Source: Leucobacter ruminantium
GTDB lineage: Bacteria > Actinomycetota > Actinomycetes > Actinomycetales > Microbacteriaceae
Direction: 5' to 3'
NCBI RefSeq assembly: GCF_017565705.1
Contig: NZ_JAGDYL010000001.1
Coordinates: 372,001 to 436,000, forward strand
DNA: 64,000 nucleotides
A program made the position numbers and the translations under genes. The notes beneath the pieces are model-generated. The model searched no databases, was not told the origin of the DNA, and saw only the letters and a program-made list of their open reading frames with translations. This document shows, in pieces, positions 52,448 through 60,434 of this stretch (position 1 is the first letter of the stretch; every line of letters begins with the position of its first letter).

Positions 52448-52906
52448 ATGAGCGATTCCCCGACCCCCTCCGTTCCCGCGCACGTCACCGGCTCCGGTGA
52501 GGAGGGCGCGGAGACGCGCGTCATCCGGGTGAGCGCCGTCGTGATGCGCGACGCCTCGGGGCGGGTGCTCAACGTGCGCAAGCGCGGCACCTCGTCGCTC
52601 ATGCTGCCGGGCGGCAAGCACGAGGCCGGCGAGGATCCGCGCGACACCGCCGTGCGGGAGTTCGAGGAGGAGCTCGGGGTCGCGCTCGACGCGGCGCTGC
52701 TGCGCCCGCTCGGCGTCTTCCGCGCTGCGGCCGCGAACGAGCCGGGGCACGTCGTGGAGGCGACCGTCTTCGAGCACCCCTTCGCGGCGGGCGTCGTCCA
52801 CCCGCGCGCCGAGATCGAGCACCTGGAGTGGGTGGACCCCGCGATCCGCCGCAAGGACATGGCACCGCTGAACAGCGAGCTCGTATTCCCCGCGCTGCTC
52901 GCGTAG
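52448..52906 (+). CDS. Nudix hydrolase
   Basis: A 152-residue protein with a complete Nudix box GGKHEAGEDPRDTAVREFEEELG (from about residue 59; the glutamates coordinate Mg2+). Hydrolyses a nucleoside diphosphate linked to another moiety; substrate unknown. Start ATG 52448 with TGGAGG. Divergent from the DUF4916 gene. Confidence 0.9.
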   Translation: MSDSPTPSVPAHVTGSGEEGAETRVIRVSAVVMRDASGRVLNVRKRGTSSLMLPGGKHEAGEDPRDTAVREFEEELGVALDAALLRPLGVFRAAAANEPGHVVEATVFEHPFAAGVVHPRAEIEHLEWVDPAIRRKDMAPLNSELVFPALLA

Positions 52907-52956
52907 GGGCCGCCAGGTGAGCGCCCGCTCCGCCGGTGAGCGACCGCTCCGCTCGC

Positions 52957-53292
52957 TCAGCCGGCGGTGCGGGGCTTCTTCGGCTTGGGCGCCGGAAGCG
53001 CCGCCGCGGTCGTGTCGATGAGGCCTGCGAGCCACTCGCGATCCTCCCACCGGTCGCCAGAGATGCGGAAGTAGAGCTTCGATCCCGGGTAGGCCTCCGC
53101 CTCGTCCGGCGTGCCGATGTAGGTGCGGCCGGCATCGGTGGGCTTGACGAACAGCTCGTCGTCGCACACGAACGCCACGGGCTTCTCCTCGAAGTAGAGG
53201 CAGTACTCCCCGAACATCTTGCGCGTGCGGATGCCGGGCAGCGCGCTCAGCTGGTCGGTGAGGAATTCGACGGTCTCGGCGCGGGTGCTCAT
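52957..53292 (-). CDS. TfoX N-terminal-domain protein
   Basis: A 111-residue protein: LPGIRTRKMFGEYCLYFEEK, FVCDDELFVKPTDAGR, AEAYPGSKLYFRI, typical of stand-alone TfoX-N proteins, and a Lys/Pro-rich end (PAPKPKKPRTAG). In proteobacteria TfoX (Sxy) controls competence; the short actinobacterial form has no known function. Monocistronic. Confidence 0.87.
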   Translation of the reverse strand: MSTRAETVEFLTDQLSALPGIRTRKMFGEYCLYFEEKPVAFVCDDELFVKPTDAGRTYIGTPDEAEAYPGSKLYFRISGDRWEDREWLAGLIDTTAAALPAPKPKKPRTAG

Positions 53293-53383
53293 GCGCTCAG
53301 CCTACGCCGCGAGCCGTCCGGCCAGTAGCGCGGGTTCCGACTCGCTCGGTTCCGAATACTCCGACTCGTCGCTTCGCTCCCGC

Positions 53384-54805
53384 TCAACGCCCGTCGATCT
53401 CGACGCCGAGCATCGCGTTCTCCGTGACCTCCATGAGCGCGGGGTGGATCCAGTACTGCCCGCGCGCCGCGGTGTGCGCGTCGAGTCCGAAGCTCATCGC
53501 CATGATCGCGGGCTGGATGAGGTTCGACGCCTGGTAGCCCATCGCGTGCACGCCGAGGATCGTGCCGTCGCGGCGGTCGGCGATCACCTTGAACACTCCG
53601 GTCGTGTCCTCCATCGCCCAGCCGTAGGCGGTGTCGCCGTAGTCCTGCAGCTTCACCGAGAGGTGCTCGGCTCCGACGCGCTCGGCGGCCTGCGACTCGG
53701 TGAGGCCGGCCTGCGCGATCTCCGGCGAGGTGAAGACCGCAGACGGCACCGGCAGCAGACGCGAGGAGCGCGGCTCGTCGGGGTGCTCGAGGTTGTGGGC
53801 GACGATGCGCGCCTCGTGGTTGGCGACGTGCTTCAGCTGCCAGGGCGAGCAGACGTCGCCGAGCGCGTACACGCCCGGCACGGGCGCGCCGGCCGAGAGC
53901 ACCCGCTGATACTCGTCGACCGCGATGCGCCCGTCGTCGTGCAGGTCGAGCCCGGCCTCGGCCGCCCCCACCAGGTCGGAGTTCGGGCGGCGCCCGGTGG
54001 CGACGAGCACGACGTCGGCGGCGACCCGCTCGGTGCGCTCCTCGGATCCCTCGCCCGTCGCGAACTCGGCGACGAGGCCGCGCACGCCCTCGCCCGCCGA
54101 GATGCGCTGCAGCCGCCGACCGCGCAGCAGCTCCCACTGCCGCGCCGCCTCGACGGTGAAGCGCTCGGCGATGTCGTCGTCGGCGCTGCGCAGCAGACGA
54201 TCGGTGCGCACGGCCTGCAGCACCTCCGAGCCGAGGCCCGAGAACACGCCGGCGAACTCGCAGGCGATGTAGCCGCCCCCGATCACGAGCACCCGCTCCG
54301 GCGGCTCGGGGATGCGCATCACGGTGTCGGAGGTGTGCACGCCGGGCAGGTCGATGCCCGGCACGTCGGGCAGCACGGCCCGTGAGCCGGCCGCGATCAC
54401 GATGCGGTCGGCCTCGATGCGGGTGCCGTCTTCGGCGATGAGGGATCCCGGCGCGTCGAACCGCACCCGCTGCGAGACGAGTTCGACGTGGCCGAGCTCC
54501 TCGCGGTAGCGCTCCCCCGCCTCGGAGATCGCGTCGATGCGCGAGAAGACGCGGTCGCGGATGCCGGGCCAGTCGACGGCGGTCGTGACCTGGCTCACCC
54601 CCAGTCGCGCGGCCTCCTCGGGACCGCGGGCGAGCGCTGCGGGGCGCACGAACATCTTCGTCGGAATGCAGCCGACGTTGAGGCAGGTGCCGCCGAACAC
54701 ACCCGACTCTGCGAGCACGACCCGCTTGTCGTCCCAGTACGGGGTGATCAGCGAGTTGCCCGATCCAGAGCCGATGATCGCGAGGTCAGCCGTGAGTGTG
54801 CGCAT
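53384..54805 (-). CDS. mtr: Mycothione reductase
   Basis: A 473-residue FAD/NADPH disulfide oxidoreductase regenerating mycothiol from mycothione. FAD motif IIGSGSGNS (10-18), redox pair GGTCLNVGCIPTKM (Cys41, Cys46), NADPH motif VIGGGYIACEFAG, second FAD motif GVYALGDV and the C-terminal active-site HPALMEVTENA (His about 454, Glu about 459). The NSLI rather than GGY after the FAD motif and the WIHPALME end match actinobacterial mycothione reductases rather than glutathione reductase or lipoamide dehydrogenase. Confidence 0.88.
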   Translation of the reverse strand: MRTLTADLAIIGSGSGNSLITPYWDDKRVVLAESGVFGGTCLNVGCIPTKMFVRPAALARGPEEAARLGVSQVTTAVDWPGIRDRVFSRIDAISEAGERYREELGHVELVSQRVRFDAPGSLIAEDGTRIEADRIVIAAGSRAVLPDVPGIDLPGVHTSDTVMRIPEPPERVLVIGGGYIACEFAGVFSGLGSEVLQAVRTDRLLRSADDDIAERFTVEAARQWELLRGRRLQRISAGEGVRGLVAEFATGEGSEERTERVAADVVLVATGRRPNSDLVGAAEAGLDLHDDGRIAVDEYQRVLSAGAPVPGVYALGDVCSPWQLKHVANHEARIVAHNLEHPDEPRSSRLLPVPSAVFTSPEIAQAGLTESQAAERVGAEHLSVKLQDYGDTAYGWAMEDTTGVFKVIADRRDGTILGVHAMGYQASNLIQPAIMAMSFGLDAHTAARGQYWIHPALMEVTENAMLGVEIDGR

Positions 54806-54904
54806 GGGGCAATCCTCTCAGATCGATCGCCGCCGAGGCCCGGGCCAGGTCCGAGGCCCGGGCCGGGCCCCGCTGCGGCTGGGCGAATCGGGTCGGGATC
54901 GCGA

Positions 54905-54944
54905 CCGGCGCCCGGCCGGCGGCCCGGCGCCGGCCGGGCGCCGG
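54905..54944. terminator. GC-rich hairpin after the betaine transporter operon
   Basis: CCGGCGCCCGGCCGGC (54905-54920) and GCCGGCCGGGCGCCGG (54929-54944): a perfect 16-bp stem with an 8-nt loop, between the last gene of the operon and mtr. Confidence 0.75.
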
Positions 54945-54964
54945 CGTCGATCCCTCGTCGTCCC

Positions 54965-55909
54965 TCACATCAGCTGCTTCTCGTCGAGCCAGTCCTTTGC
55001 GATGTCGGAGGCCGAGCGCTCGTCGTTCACGCTCTCCCCGTTCAGCGCGACGAGATCCTCAGGCGACAGCGCGGCGTCGACCTCGTCGATGACCTTCGCG
55101 GCCGCATCGTCGATCTTGTCGCTCGCGATGGGCACGACGTGCGAGGCGAGGAAGATGCCCTTGGTGTCCTCCAGCGTCACGAGGTCGTTCGCCGCGAGCG
55201 AGGGATCGGCGGAGTAGATGTTGGCGAGCTGGATCGAGCCGTCCTTGAGCGCCTTCACGGTGAGCGGGCCGCCGCTGTCTTCGATCGGCGTGAACTTCAC
55301 TCCCTCGATGCCGTAGGTCTCCTCGAGCCCCTTCGGGCCGTACGGCCGCGTCTCCGCCTCGGAGTTCGACCCGAAGGTGAGGGGCTCGGTGACGTTCTTC
55401 AGGTCTTCGACCGTCTTCAGCTTCCACTTGTCGGCGAACTCCCGCGTGACCACGTAGGTGTCCTGATCGGTGGCCGGCGACTGATCGAGCACGCGCAGTC
55501 CGTCTGGCATCGCGTCCTGCAGCGCGGAGTAGACCTCGTCGGAGACACGCTCGGGGGCGTCGGGCTCGAAGTACTGCAGCAGGTTGCCCGTGTACTCGGG
55601 GAAGAGGTCGATCGAGCCCGCCTCGATCTCGGGCAGGTAGACCTCGCGCTGGCCGATGCGGAACTGGCGGTCCACGTCGTAGTCGTTCGCCTCGAGCGCC
55701 TGGGCGTAGATCTCGGCGATGATCTCGTTCGAGTAGTAGTCCTGCGAGCCGATGACGATGGTGTCGCCCGCCGCCGGCTGCGAGGCGTCGGGATCGTCGA
55801 GCGGATCGCCGCCCAAGCAGGCGGTGAGCAGGGTGGCCGAGAGCGCGAGTGCGCCCGCGGCGAGCGCGGCGGAGCGGAGCCGGGGGCGGCGGGCTTCGGT
55901 CGGGTGCAT
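54965..55909 (-). CDS. Glycine betaine/choline ABC transporter substrate-binding lipoprotein
   Basis: A 314-residue OpuCC/OsmF-type lipoprotein. Signal peptide with lipobox LTAC (Cys31). Mature part: TIVIGSQDYYSNEIIAEIYA, RQFRIGQREVYLPEIEAGS, DLFPEYTGNLLQYF, TFGSNSEAETRPYGPKGLEE and LANIYSADPSLAANDLV. Aromatic residues in these stretches line the quaternary-amine cage in relatives. Last gene of the opuC-like operon, 2 bp after the permease gene. Imports a compatible solute under osmotic stress. Confidence 0.9.
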   Translation of the reverse strand: MHPTEARRPRLRSAALAAGALALSATLLTACLGGDPLDDPDASQPAAGDTIVIGSQDYYSNEIIAEIYAQALEANDYDVDRQFRIGQREVYLPEIEAGSIDLFPEYTGNLLQYFEPDAPERVSDEVYSALQDAMPDGLRVLDQSPATDQDTYVVTREFADKWKLKTVEDLKNVTEPLTFGSNSEAETRPYGPKGLEETYGIEGVKFTPIEDSGGPLTVKALKDGSIQLANIYSADPSLAANDLVTLEDTKGIFLASHVVPIASDKIDDAAAKVIDEVDAALSPEDLVALNGESVNDERSASDIAKDWLDEKQLM

Positions 55910-55911
55910 GA

Positions 55912-56700
55912 TCAGGGTTCCTCTCGATCGGTGGTGCGGTCGTGACTGGGGGTTCCGGGGGCCGCGGCGGCGGGAGTCGCGGCGTCATGAGTCGCGGCGT
56001 CGGCCGATGCGGCCGCGCGCTTCGCAGCGGCGGGGAGGGATCCCGGCCGGGCGAAGCGGGTCGCGGCGCGCTGGCACGCGGCGAGCAGCGCCTCGAGCAG
56101 CAGGGTGAGCGCGACGACGAGCAGCGCGCCGGCGAGCATCTGCGGGTAGTCGCGCGATTTGAGGCCGGCGAAGAGGTAGCGGCCGAGCCCGAGGTCGGCG
56201 GTGTAGGCGGCGAGCGTGGCCGTCGAGACGACCTGCAGCGTCGCGGCCCGCACTCCGCCGATCATGACGGGGAGCGACAGCGGCAGCTCGACGCGCAGGA
56301 TGACCTGCGCCGGGCTGAATCCGACGGCCTTCGCGGCGCCGGGGATCGCGGCGTCGACGGCCTGCACGCCGGAGTAAGCGCCAGCGAGCAGCGACGGTAT
56401 CGCGAGCACGACGAGCGCCAGCAGCGGGGCCGCGAGCCCGATGCCGAGGGCGAGGCCGAAGAGCGTCAGCAGGCCGAGCGTCGGCAGCGCGCGGGCCGCG
56501 CCGGTGAGGCCGCCGACGAGACCGGCGCCGCGGCGGCTGTGCCCGATCAGCACGCCGGCCGGCAGCGCGATCACCGCCGAGATGCCGAGCGCGAGCGCCG
56601 TCACGCCGAGGTGCTGCAGGGTGCGCACGGGAATGCCGCCGGGACCGCTCCAGTGGGCCGGGTCGGCGAGCCATGCGAGGGCGTCGGCGAAGAGGTTCAC
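55912..56700 (-). CDS. Glycine betaine/choline ABC transporter permease (OpuCD-like)
   Basis: A 262-residue permease with about five to six helices and the EAA-type loop GAAKAVGFSPAQVILRVELP. GTG 56700 overlaps the stop codon of the other permease (GTGA). A 35-residue Ala/Arg-rich tail follows the last helix. Forms the transmembrane pair with OpuCB. Confidence 0.9.
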   Translation of the reverse strand: MNLFADALAWLADPAHWSGPGGIPVRTLQHLGVTALALGISAVIALPAGVLIGHSRRGAGLVGGLTGAARALPTLGLLTLFGLALGIGLAAPLLALVVLAIPSLLAGAYSGVQAVDAAIPGAAKAVGFSPAQVILRVELPLSLPVMIGGVRAATLQVVSTATLAAYTADLGLGRYLFAGLKSRDYPQMLAGALLVVALTLLLEALLAACQRAATRFARPGSLPAAAKRAAASADAATHDAATPAAAAPGTPSHDRTTDREEP

Positions 56701-57461
56701 GGCGTCACCGCCGACTCCGCGCCCCCGGAGGTCCCGCGGGGCTCCGCGGGTTCCGCGGCGTCGATCGACTCGACGTCCTCCCCCTCCTCGAGCCGCCCGG
56801 AGGCAGGGGTGAGGGATCCGCGCCGCGCCGCGCCTCGGCTCCACGGCGTCAGGGCCCGGCCGAGCAGCAGCACGAGGGCGTCGAGCAGCAGCGCGAGCAG
56901 CGCAGTCGCGATGACGCCGGTCCAGACCTCCGCAGCGATCCCTCGCTGGAAGCCGTCGGTGAGCAGCGTGCCGAGGCTCGGCACGCCGATCAGCGCCCCG
57001 AGCGTCACGAGACTGATCGTCGAGACCGTGACGACGCGGACGCCGGAGACGAGCACCGGCACGGCCAGCGGCAGGTCGACGCGCCAGAAGAGGCCGCGGC
57101 GCGAGAAGCCGACCGCCTGGGCCGCGTCGCGCAGCTGCGGGTCGACGGAGGAGAAGGCGTCGCACGCCGTGCGCACGAGCAGCGCGACGCCGTAGACGGA
57201 GAGCGCGACGACCATCGTCTGCCACGACCGCAGCGAGGTGCCGATCAGCGCGGGGATGATGATCAGGAGCGGGAGCGCTGGGATCGCATAGGCGATGGTC
57301 GCGACCGAGAGGAGCGGGCCGCCCACGCGCGGCAGCCGGAAGGCGAGCCTGCCGATCGGCACCGCGACGAGCACGCTGACGAGGATGGCCGGCAGGCTCA
57401 GCAGCAGGTGCTGGAGCAGCAGCTCGGCCACCCAGTCGCTGTTCTCGAGCAGCCAGTTCAC
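56697..57461 (-). CDS. Glycine betaine/choline ABC transporter permease (OpuCB-like)
   Basis: A 254-residue permease: VSVLVAVPIGRLAFRLP, TIAYAIPALPLLIIIP, EAA loop DAAQAVGFSRRGLFWRVDLP, TLGALIGVPSLGTLLTDG. GTG 57461 overlaps the ATPase stop codon (GTGA). A 50-residue charged tail (RLEEGEDVESIDAAEPAEP) is unusual for the family. Confidence 0.9.
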   Translation of the reverse strand: MNWLLENSDWVAELLLQHLLLSLPAILVSVLVAVPIGRLAFRLPRVGGPLLSVATIAYAIPALPLLIIIPALIGTSLRSWQTMVVALSVYGVALLVRTACDAFSSVDPQLRDAAQAVGFSRRGLFWRVDLPLAVPVLVSGVRVVTVSTISLVTLGALIGVPSLGTLLTDGFQRGIAAEVWTGVIATALLALLLDALVLLLGRALTPWSRGAARRGSLTPASGRLEEGEDVESIDAAEPAEPRGTSGGAESAVTP

Positions 57462-58270
57462 GCCTCGAGCACCCCCACGGGCCGTCCCTCGCCGTCGACC
57501 GCCACGCGAGCCCCGTCGACGTCGACCTGCCGGAGACGGCGATCGGCGCGATCCGCACCGACGAAGTCGCGCACGAACGCGCTCGCCGGCGTCGCGAGGA
57601 TCTCGGCCGGGGCGCCCCGCTGGGCCACCCGCCCCCCGCTCTCGAGCACGACGACCTCGTCGCCCAGCAGGAAGGCCTCGTCGATGTCGTGGGTGACGAA
57701 CACGATCGTCTTGCCGAGCTCGCGCTGCAGCTGCAGCAGCTCCCGTTGCAGCTCGCGGCGCACGATCGGGTCGACCGCGCCGAACGGCTCGTCCATGAGC
57801 AGGATGTTCGGATCGGCGGCGAGCGCTCGCGCGACGCCGACGCGCTGCTGCTGTCCGCCGGAGAGCTGACCCGGGTAGCGGTCGCCGAGCGAGGGATCGA
57901 GCCCCACCCGCTCGAGCAGCGACCCAGCGGCGGCACGGGCCTCCCTGCGGGAGGCGCCCGCCAGCACGGGGACCGTGGCCACGTTGTCGCGCACCGTGCG
58001 GTGCGGGAGCAGGCCGCCGTGCTGCATCACGTAGCCGATCGAGCGGCGGAGCGCGACGGGGTTCATGCCGCGCACGTCCTCGTCGTCGATGAGCACCCGG
58101 CCCTCCGTCGGGTCGACCATGCGGTTCACCATGCGCAGCAGCGTGGTCTTCCCCGATCCCGACGAACCGACGAGCACGACGGTGCGGTGCGAGGGGACGA
58201 TGCAGGAGAAGTCGCGCACCGCCGCGGCCCCGCCGGGGTAGATCTTCGATACGTGCTCGAATTCGATCAC
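57458..58270 (-). CDS. Glycine betaine/choline ABC transporter ATPase (OpuCA-like, no CBS pair)
   Basis: A 270-residue ATPase. Walker A GSSGSGKTT (35-43), signature LSGGQQQRVGVARAL, Walker B ILLMDEPFGAVDP, H-loop VFVTHDIDEAF. Typical OpuCA/ProV proteins of about 380 residues carry two C-terminal CBS domains sensing ionic strength; here only about 30 residues follow the ATPase core, so that sensor is missing. First gene of a four-gene, translationally coupled operon (ATPase, permease, permease, binding protein). Confidence 0.92.
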   Translation of the reverse strand: MIEFEHVSKIYPGGAAAVRDFSCIVPSHRTVVLVGSSGSGKTTLLRMVNRMVDPTEGRVLIDDEDVRGMNPVALRRSIGYVMQHGGLLPHRTVRDNVATVPVLAGASRREARAAAGSLLERVGLDPSLGDRYPGQLSGGQQQRVGVARALAADPNILLMDEPFGAVDPIVRRELQRELLQLQRELGKTIVFVTHDIDEAFLLGDEVVVLESGGRVAQRGAPAEILATPASAFVRDFVGADRADRRLRQVDVDGARVAVDGEGRPVGVLEA

Positions 58271-58608
58271 GTGGCCACCTCCGGGGTGGACGCCCCGCGC
58301 GCCCTTCCCTCCACCCTAGCCCGCTCCGGTGCGGCGCGATCAAGACCGCGCGAGGGGCTTGCGCGGGCCGTTCCCCGCGGTGTATCGGGGCGGCCCTGGC
58401 TCGGGGTGCACCGCGTCTCCCGCGGTGTCCCGGAGCACCCCGACACCCGGGCACCCGGCACCCGGGCGCCCCGACACCCGGGGCACTCCGGCACCCCCGC
58501 ACGCGCGCTTCCGCACGATGCGAGTGCCTATGCGCGCATAGGGGGTCATCTCGTGTACAAGCCCGCGTATTGCAGCGCGGCCGAGGGCGGACGTTCTAGG
58601 CTCGGAGG
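58271..58608. repeat. Spacer with C-rich tandem repeats between opuC operon and plsC
   Basis: 338 bp without a gene. CCCCGACACCCGGG occurs at 58438-58451 and 58469-58482 (31 bp apart), separated by GCACCCGGCACCCGGGCG; the whole tract 58436-58500 is built from CACCCGG-like units, with G-quadruplex/i-motif potential. TAGGCT (58597-58602) is the likely -10 of the plsC-like gene. GTGTACAAG at 58552-58560 has no recognised role. Confidence 0.55.
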
Positions 58609-59292
58609 GTGAGCTCCCCCGCACCCCGGACCGCGCGCCCCGGCCCCGTCTTCACGATCGGGCGCGCCGTGCTGCGACCGCTGCTGCGCCTGCGGTTCCG
58701 GCCGCGCATCTCGGGCAGGGGCCACGTGCCCGCCGCTGGCCCGGTGCTGCTCGCGAGCAACCACCTGTCCGGGCTCGACACGATCCTGATCCCCTCGTTC
58801 TCGCCCCGCAAGGTGCAGTTCCTCGCGAAGGCCTCGCTCTTCCACTCGCGTCTGGGCGGCTGGTTCTTCCGCCAGATCGGCGCGATCCCGGTGCATCGCG
58901 AGGCCTCCTCCGCGGCGCAGGCGGCACTCGACGCCGGCCGCGAGGTGCTCGCCGACGGCAATGTCTTCGCCGTCTTCCCCGAGGGCAGCCGCTCGCGCGA
59001 CGGCCGCCTCTACCGGGGCCGGAGCGGCGCCGCGTGGCTCGCGCTGGAGACCGGCGCCGCCGTCGTGCCCGTCGGTCTCGTCGGCACGAATCGGCGGCTG
59101 CGCAACCCGCGGACGGGCCGGCCCGACCGCGTGAAGGTGCGGTTCGGCGCGCCGGTCCCTCTCGACGACCTGGCCGCCCTGCCTCGCGGCCGCGCCCGCC
59201 GCGAGGCCACCGAGCGCATCATGGCGGGCATTCACGCGCTCACCGGGCAGGAGCTCGCGGACGATCACGCCTCGGGCGGGCGCGGAGCGTAG
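58609..59292 (+). CDS. plsC: 1-acyl-sn-glycerol-3-phosphate acyltransferase (PlsC family)
   Basis: A 227-residue membrane-associated acyltransferase adding the second acyl chain to lysophosphatidate. Motif I NHLSGLD (His52, Asp57), motif II near FFRQIGAIPVHRE, motif III VFPEGSRSRDG, motif IV VVPVGLVGTN. GTG 58609 is 6 nt after TAGGCT and also has GGAGG overlapping; either leaderless or SD-led. Monocistronic. Confidence 0.9.
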   Translation: MSSPAPRTARPGPVFTIGRAVLRPLLRLRFRPRISGRGHVPAAGPVLLASNHLSGLDTILIPSFSPRKVQFLAKASLFHSRLGGWFFRQIGAIPVHREASSAAQAALDAGREVLADGNVFAVFPEGSRSRDGRLYRGRSGAAWLALETGAAVVPVGLVGTNRRLRNPRTGRPDRVKVRFGAPVPLDDLAALPRGRARREATERIMAGIHALTGQELADDHASGGRGA

Positions 59293-59395
59293 AGAACGGG
59301 CATCGGCTGTGAATGCAACCCCGTAGACGCACCGATTCCGGTGTACGAGGGTGGGTCGGACACGTTATTCGACCACGCCGAGTAAGGAGTGCCCA

Positions 59396-60334
59396 GTGTC
59401 AGACTTCAGCGCACACCCCGAGACAACGAAGAGCGGCCGCACGACCGACCAGCTGACCTTCCAGAACCCGGTCACCCGCTTCCCCGAGATCTCGCCGCCC
59501 GAGCAGCACCAGCCCGAGCCCGGGCTCGACCAGGAGCTGATCCCGCAGACCGACCGCGGCCAGCACTCCTATCGCGGCACGGGCCGCCTCGAGGGGCGGA
59601 AGGCGCTCATCACCGGCGCCGACTCCGGCATCGGAGCAGCGGTGGCGCTCGCCTTCGCGCGCGAAGGCGCCGACGTGGCGCTCTCGTACCTCCCGGCCGA
59701 GGAGGAGGACGCGCAGGAGATCAAGTCGTTCATCGAGGAGGCGGGCAGCCGGGCCGTGCTGCTGCCGGGCGACATCTCCGACCGCGGCTTCTGCGAGCAG
59801 CTCGTCGAGCGGGCCGCCGCCGAGCTCGGCGGTCTCGACGCCCTCGTGAACAACGCGGGGCGGCAGATCTCGGTGGAGGACATCGCCGATCTGCCCGACG
59901 AGCAGTGGGTCGACACCTTCGACACCAACATCCACGCGATCTACCGGATCTCGAGGGCGGCGCTGCGGCACATGCCGGCCGGGTCGACGATCGTGAACAC
60001 CACCTCGATCCAGGCCTACAAGCCTTCGGCCCACCTCCTCGACTACGCGTCGACCAAGGCCGCGATCAACAATTTCACCAAGGGGCTGGCGCAGCAGCTC
60101 GCGCCGCGAGGGATCCGAGTGAACGCGGTGGCGCCCGGCCCGATCTGGACGCCGTTGCAGGTGTCCGACGGCCAGCCGAAGGAGGCGCTCCCCGAGTTCG
60201 GCAAGAACACGCCGCTGGGGCGCGCAGGTCAGCCGACCGAGCTCGCGCCGGCCTATGTGTTCCTGACCTCGCCCGAATCGAGCTACGTGCTGGGCGAGAC
60301 CCTGAACGTCAACGGCGGCACCCCCTCGCCGTAG
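59396..60334 (+). CDS. SDR-family oxidoreductase (YghA/YhdF-like, extended N-terminus)
   Basis: A 312-residue NAD(P)-dependent dehydrogenase. A 60-residue polar leader (FPEISPPEQHQPEPG) precedes the Rossmann core: TGADSGIG (73-80), NNAG (152-155), catalytic Ser204, Tyr217 and Lys221 (YASTK). Ends with ESSYVLGETLNVNGG typical of the family. These leader-bearing SDRs are often general-stress proteins. Start GTG 59396 with AAGGAG 8 nt upstream. Substrate unknown. Confidence 0.9.
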   Translation: MSDFSAHPETTKSGRTTDQLTFQNPVTRFPEISPPEQHQPEPGLDQELIPQTDRGQHSYRGTGRLEGRKALITGADSGIGAAVALAFAREGADVALSYLPAEEEDAQEIKSFIEEAGSRAVLLPGDISDRGFCEQLVERAAAELGGLDALVNNAGRQISVEDIADLPDEQWVDTFDTNIHAIYRISRAALRHMPAGSTIVNTTSIQAYKPSAHLLDYASTKAAINNFTKGLAQQLAPRGIRVNAVAPGPIWTPLQVSDGQPKEALPEFGKNTPLGRAGQPTELAPAYVFLTSPESSYVLGETLNVNGGTPSP

Positions 60335-60434
60335 TCGACCACCGGTCGCACGGCGGCACGGCCGGCCTCGCGACCTACCACAGACACAGGCCGCATCCGA
60401 GGGGCCGTGCCCCTCCCGAGTCAGGAGGATCCTC

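Noticed and set aside
56697-58502. Long minus-strand frame appearing to fuse the OpuCB permease with upstream sequence
   Set aside because: The upstream part is the wrong frame of the OpuCA gene; the coupled GTG at 57461 explains the permease start.
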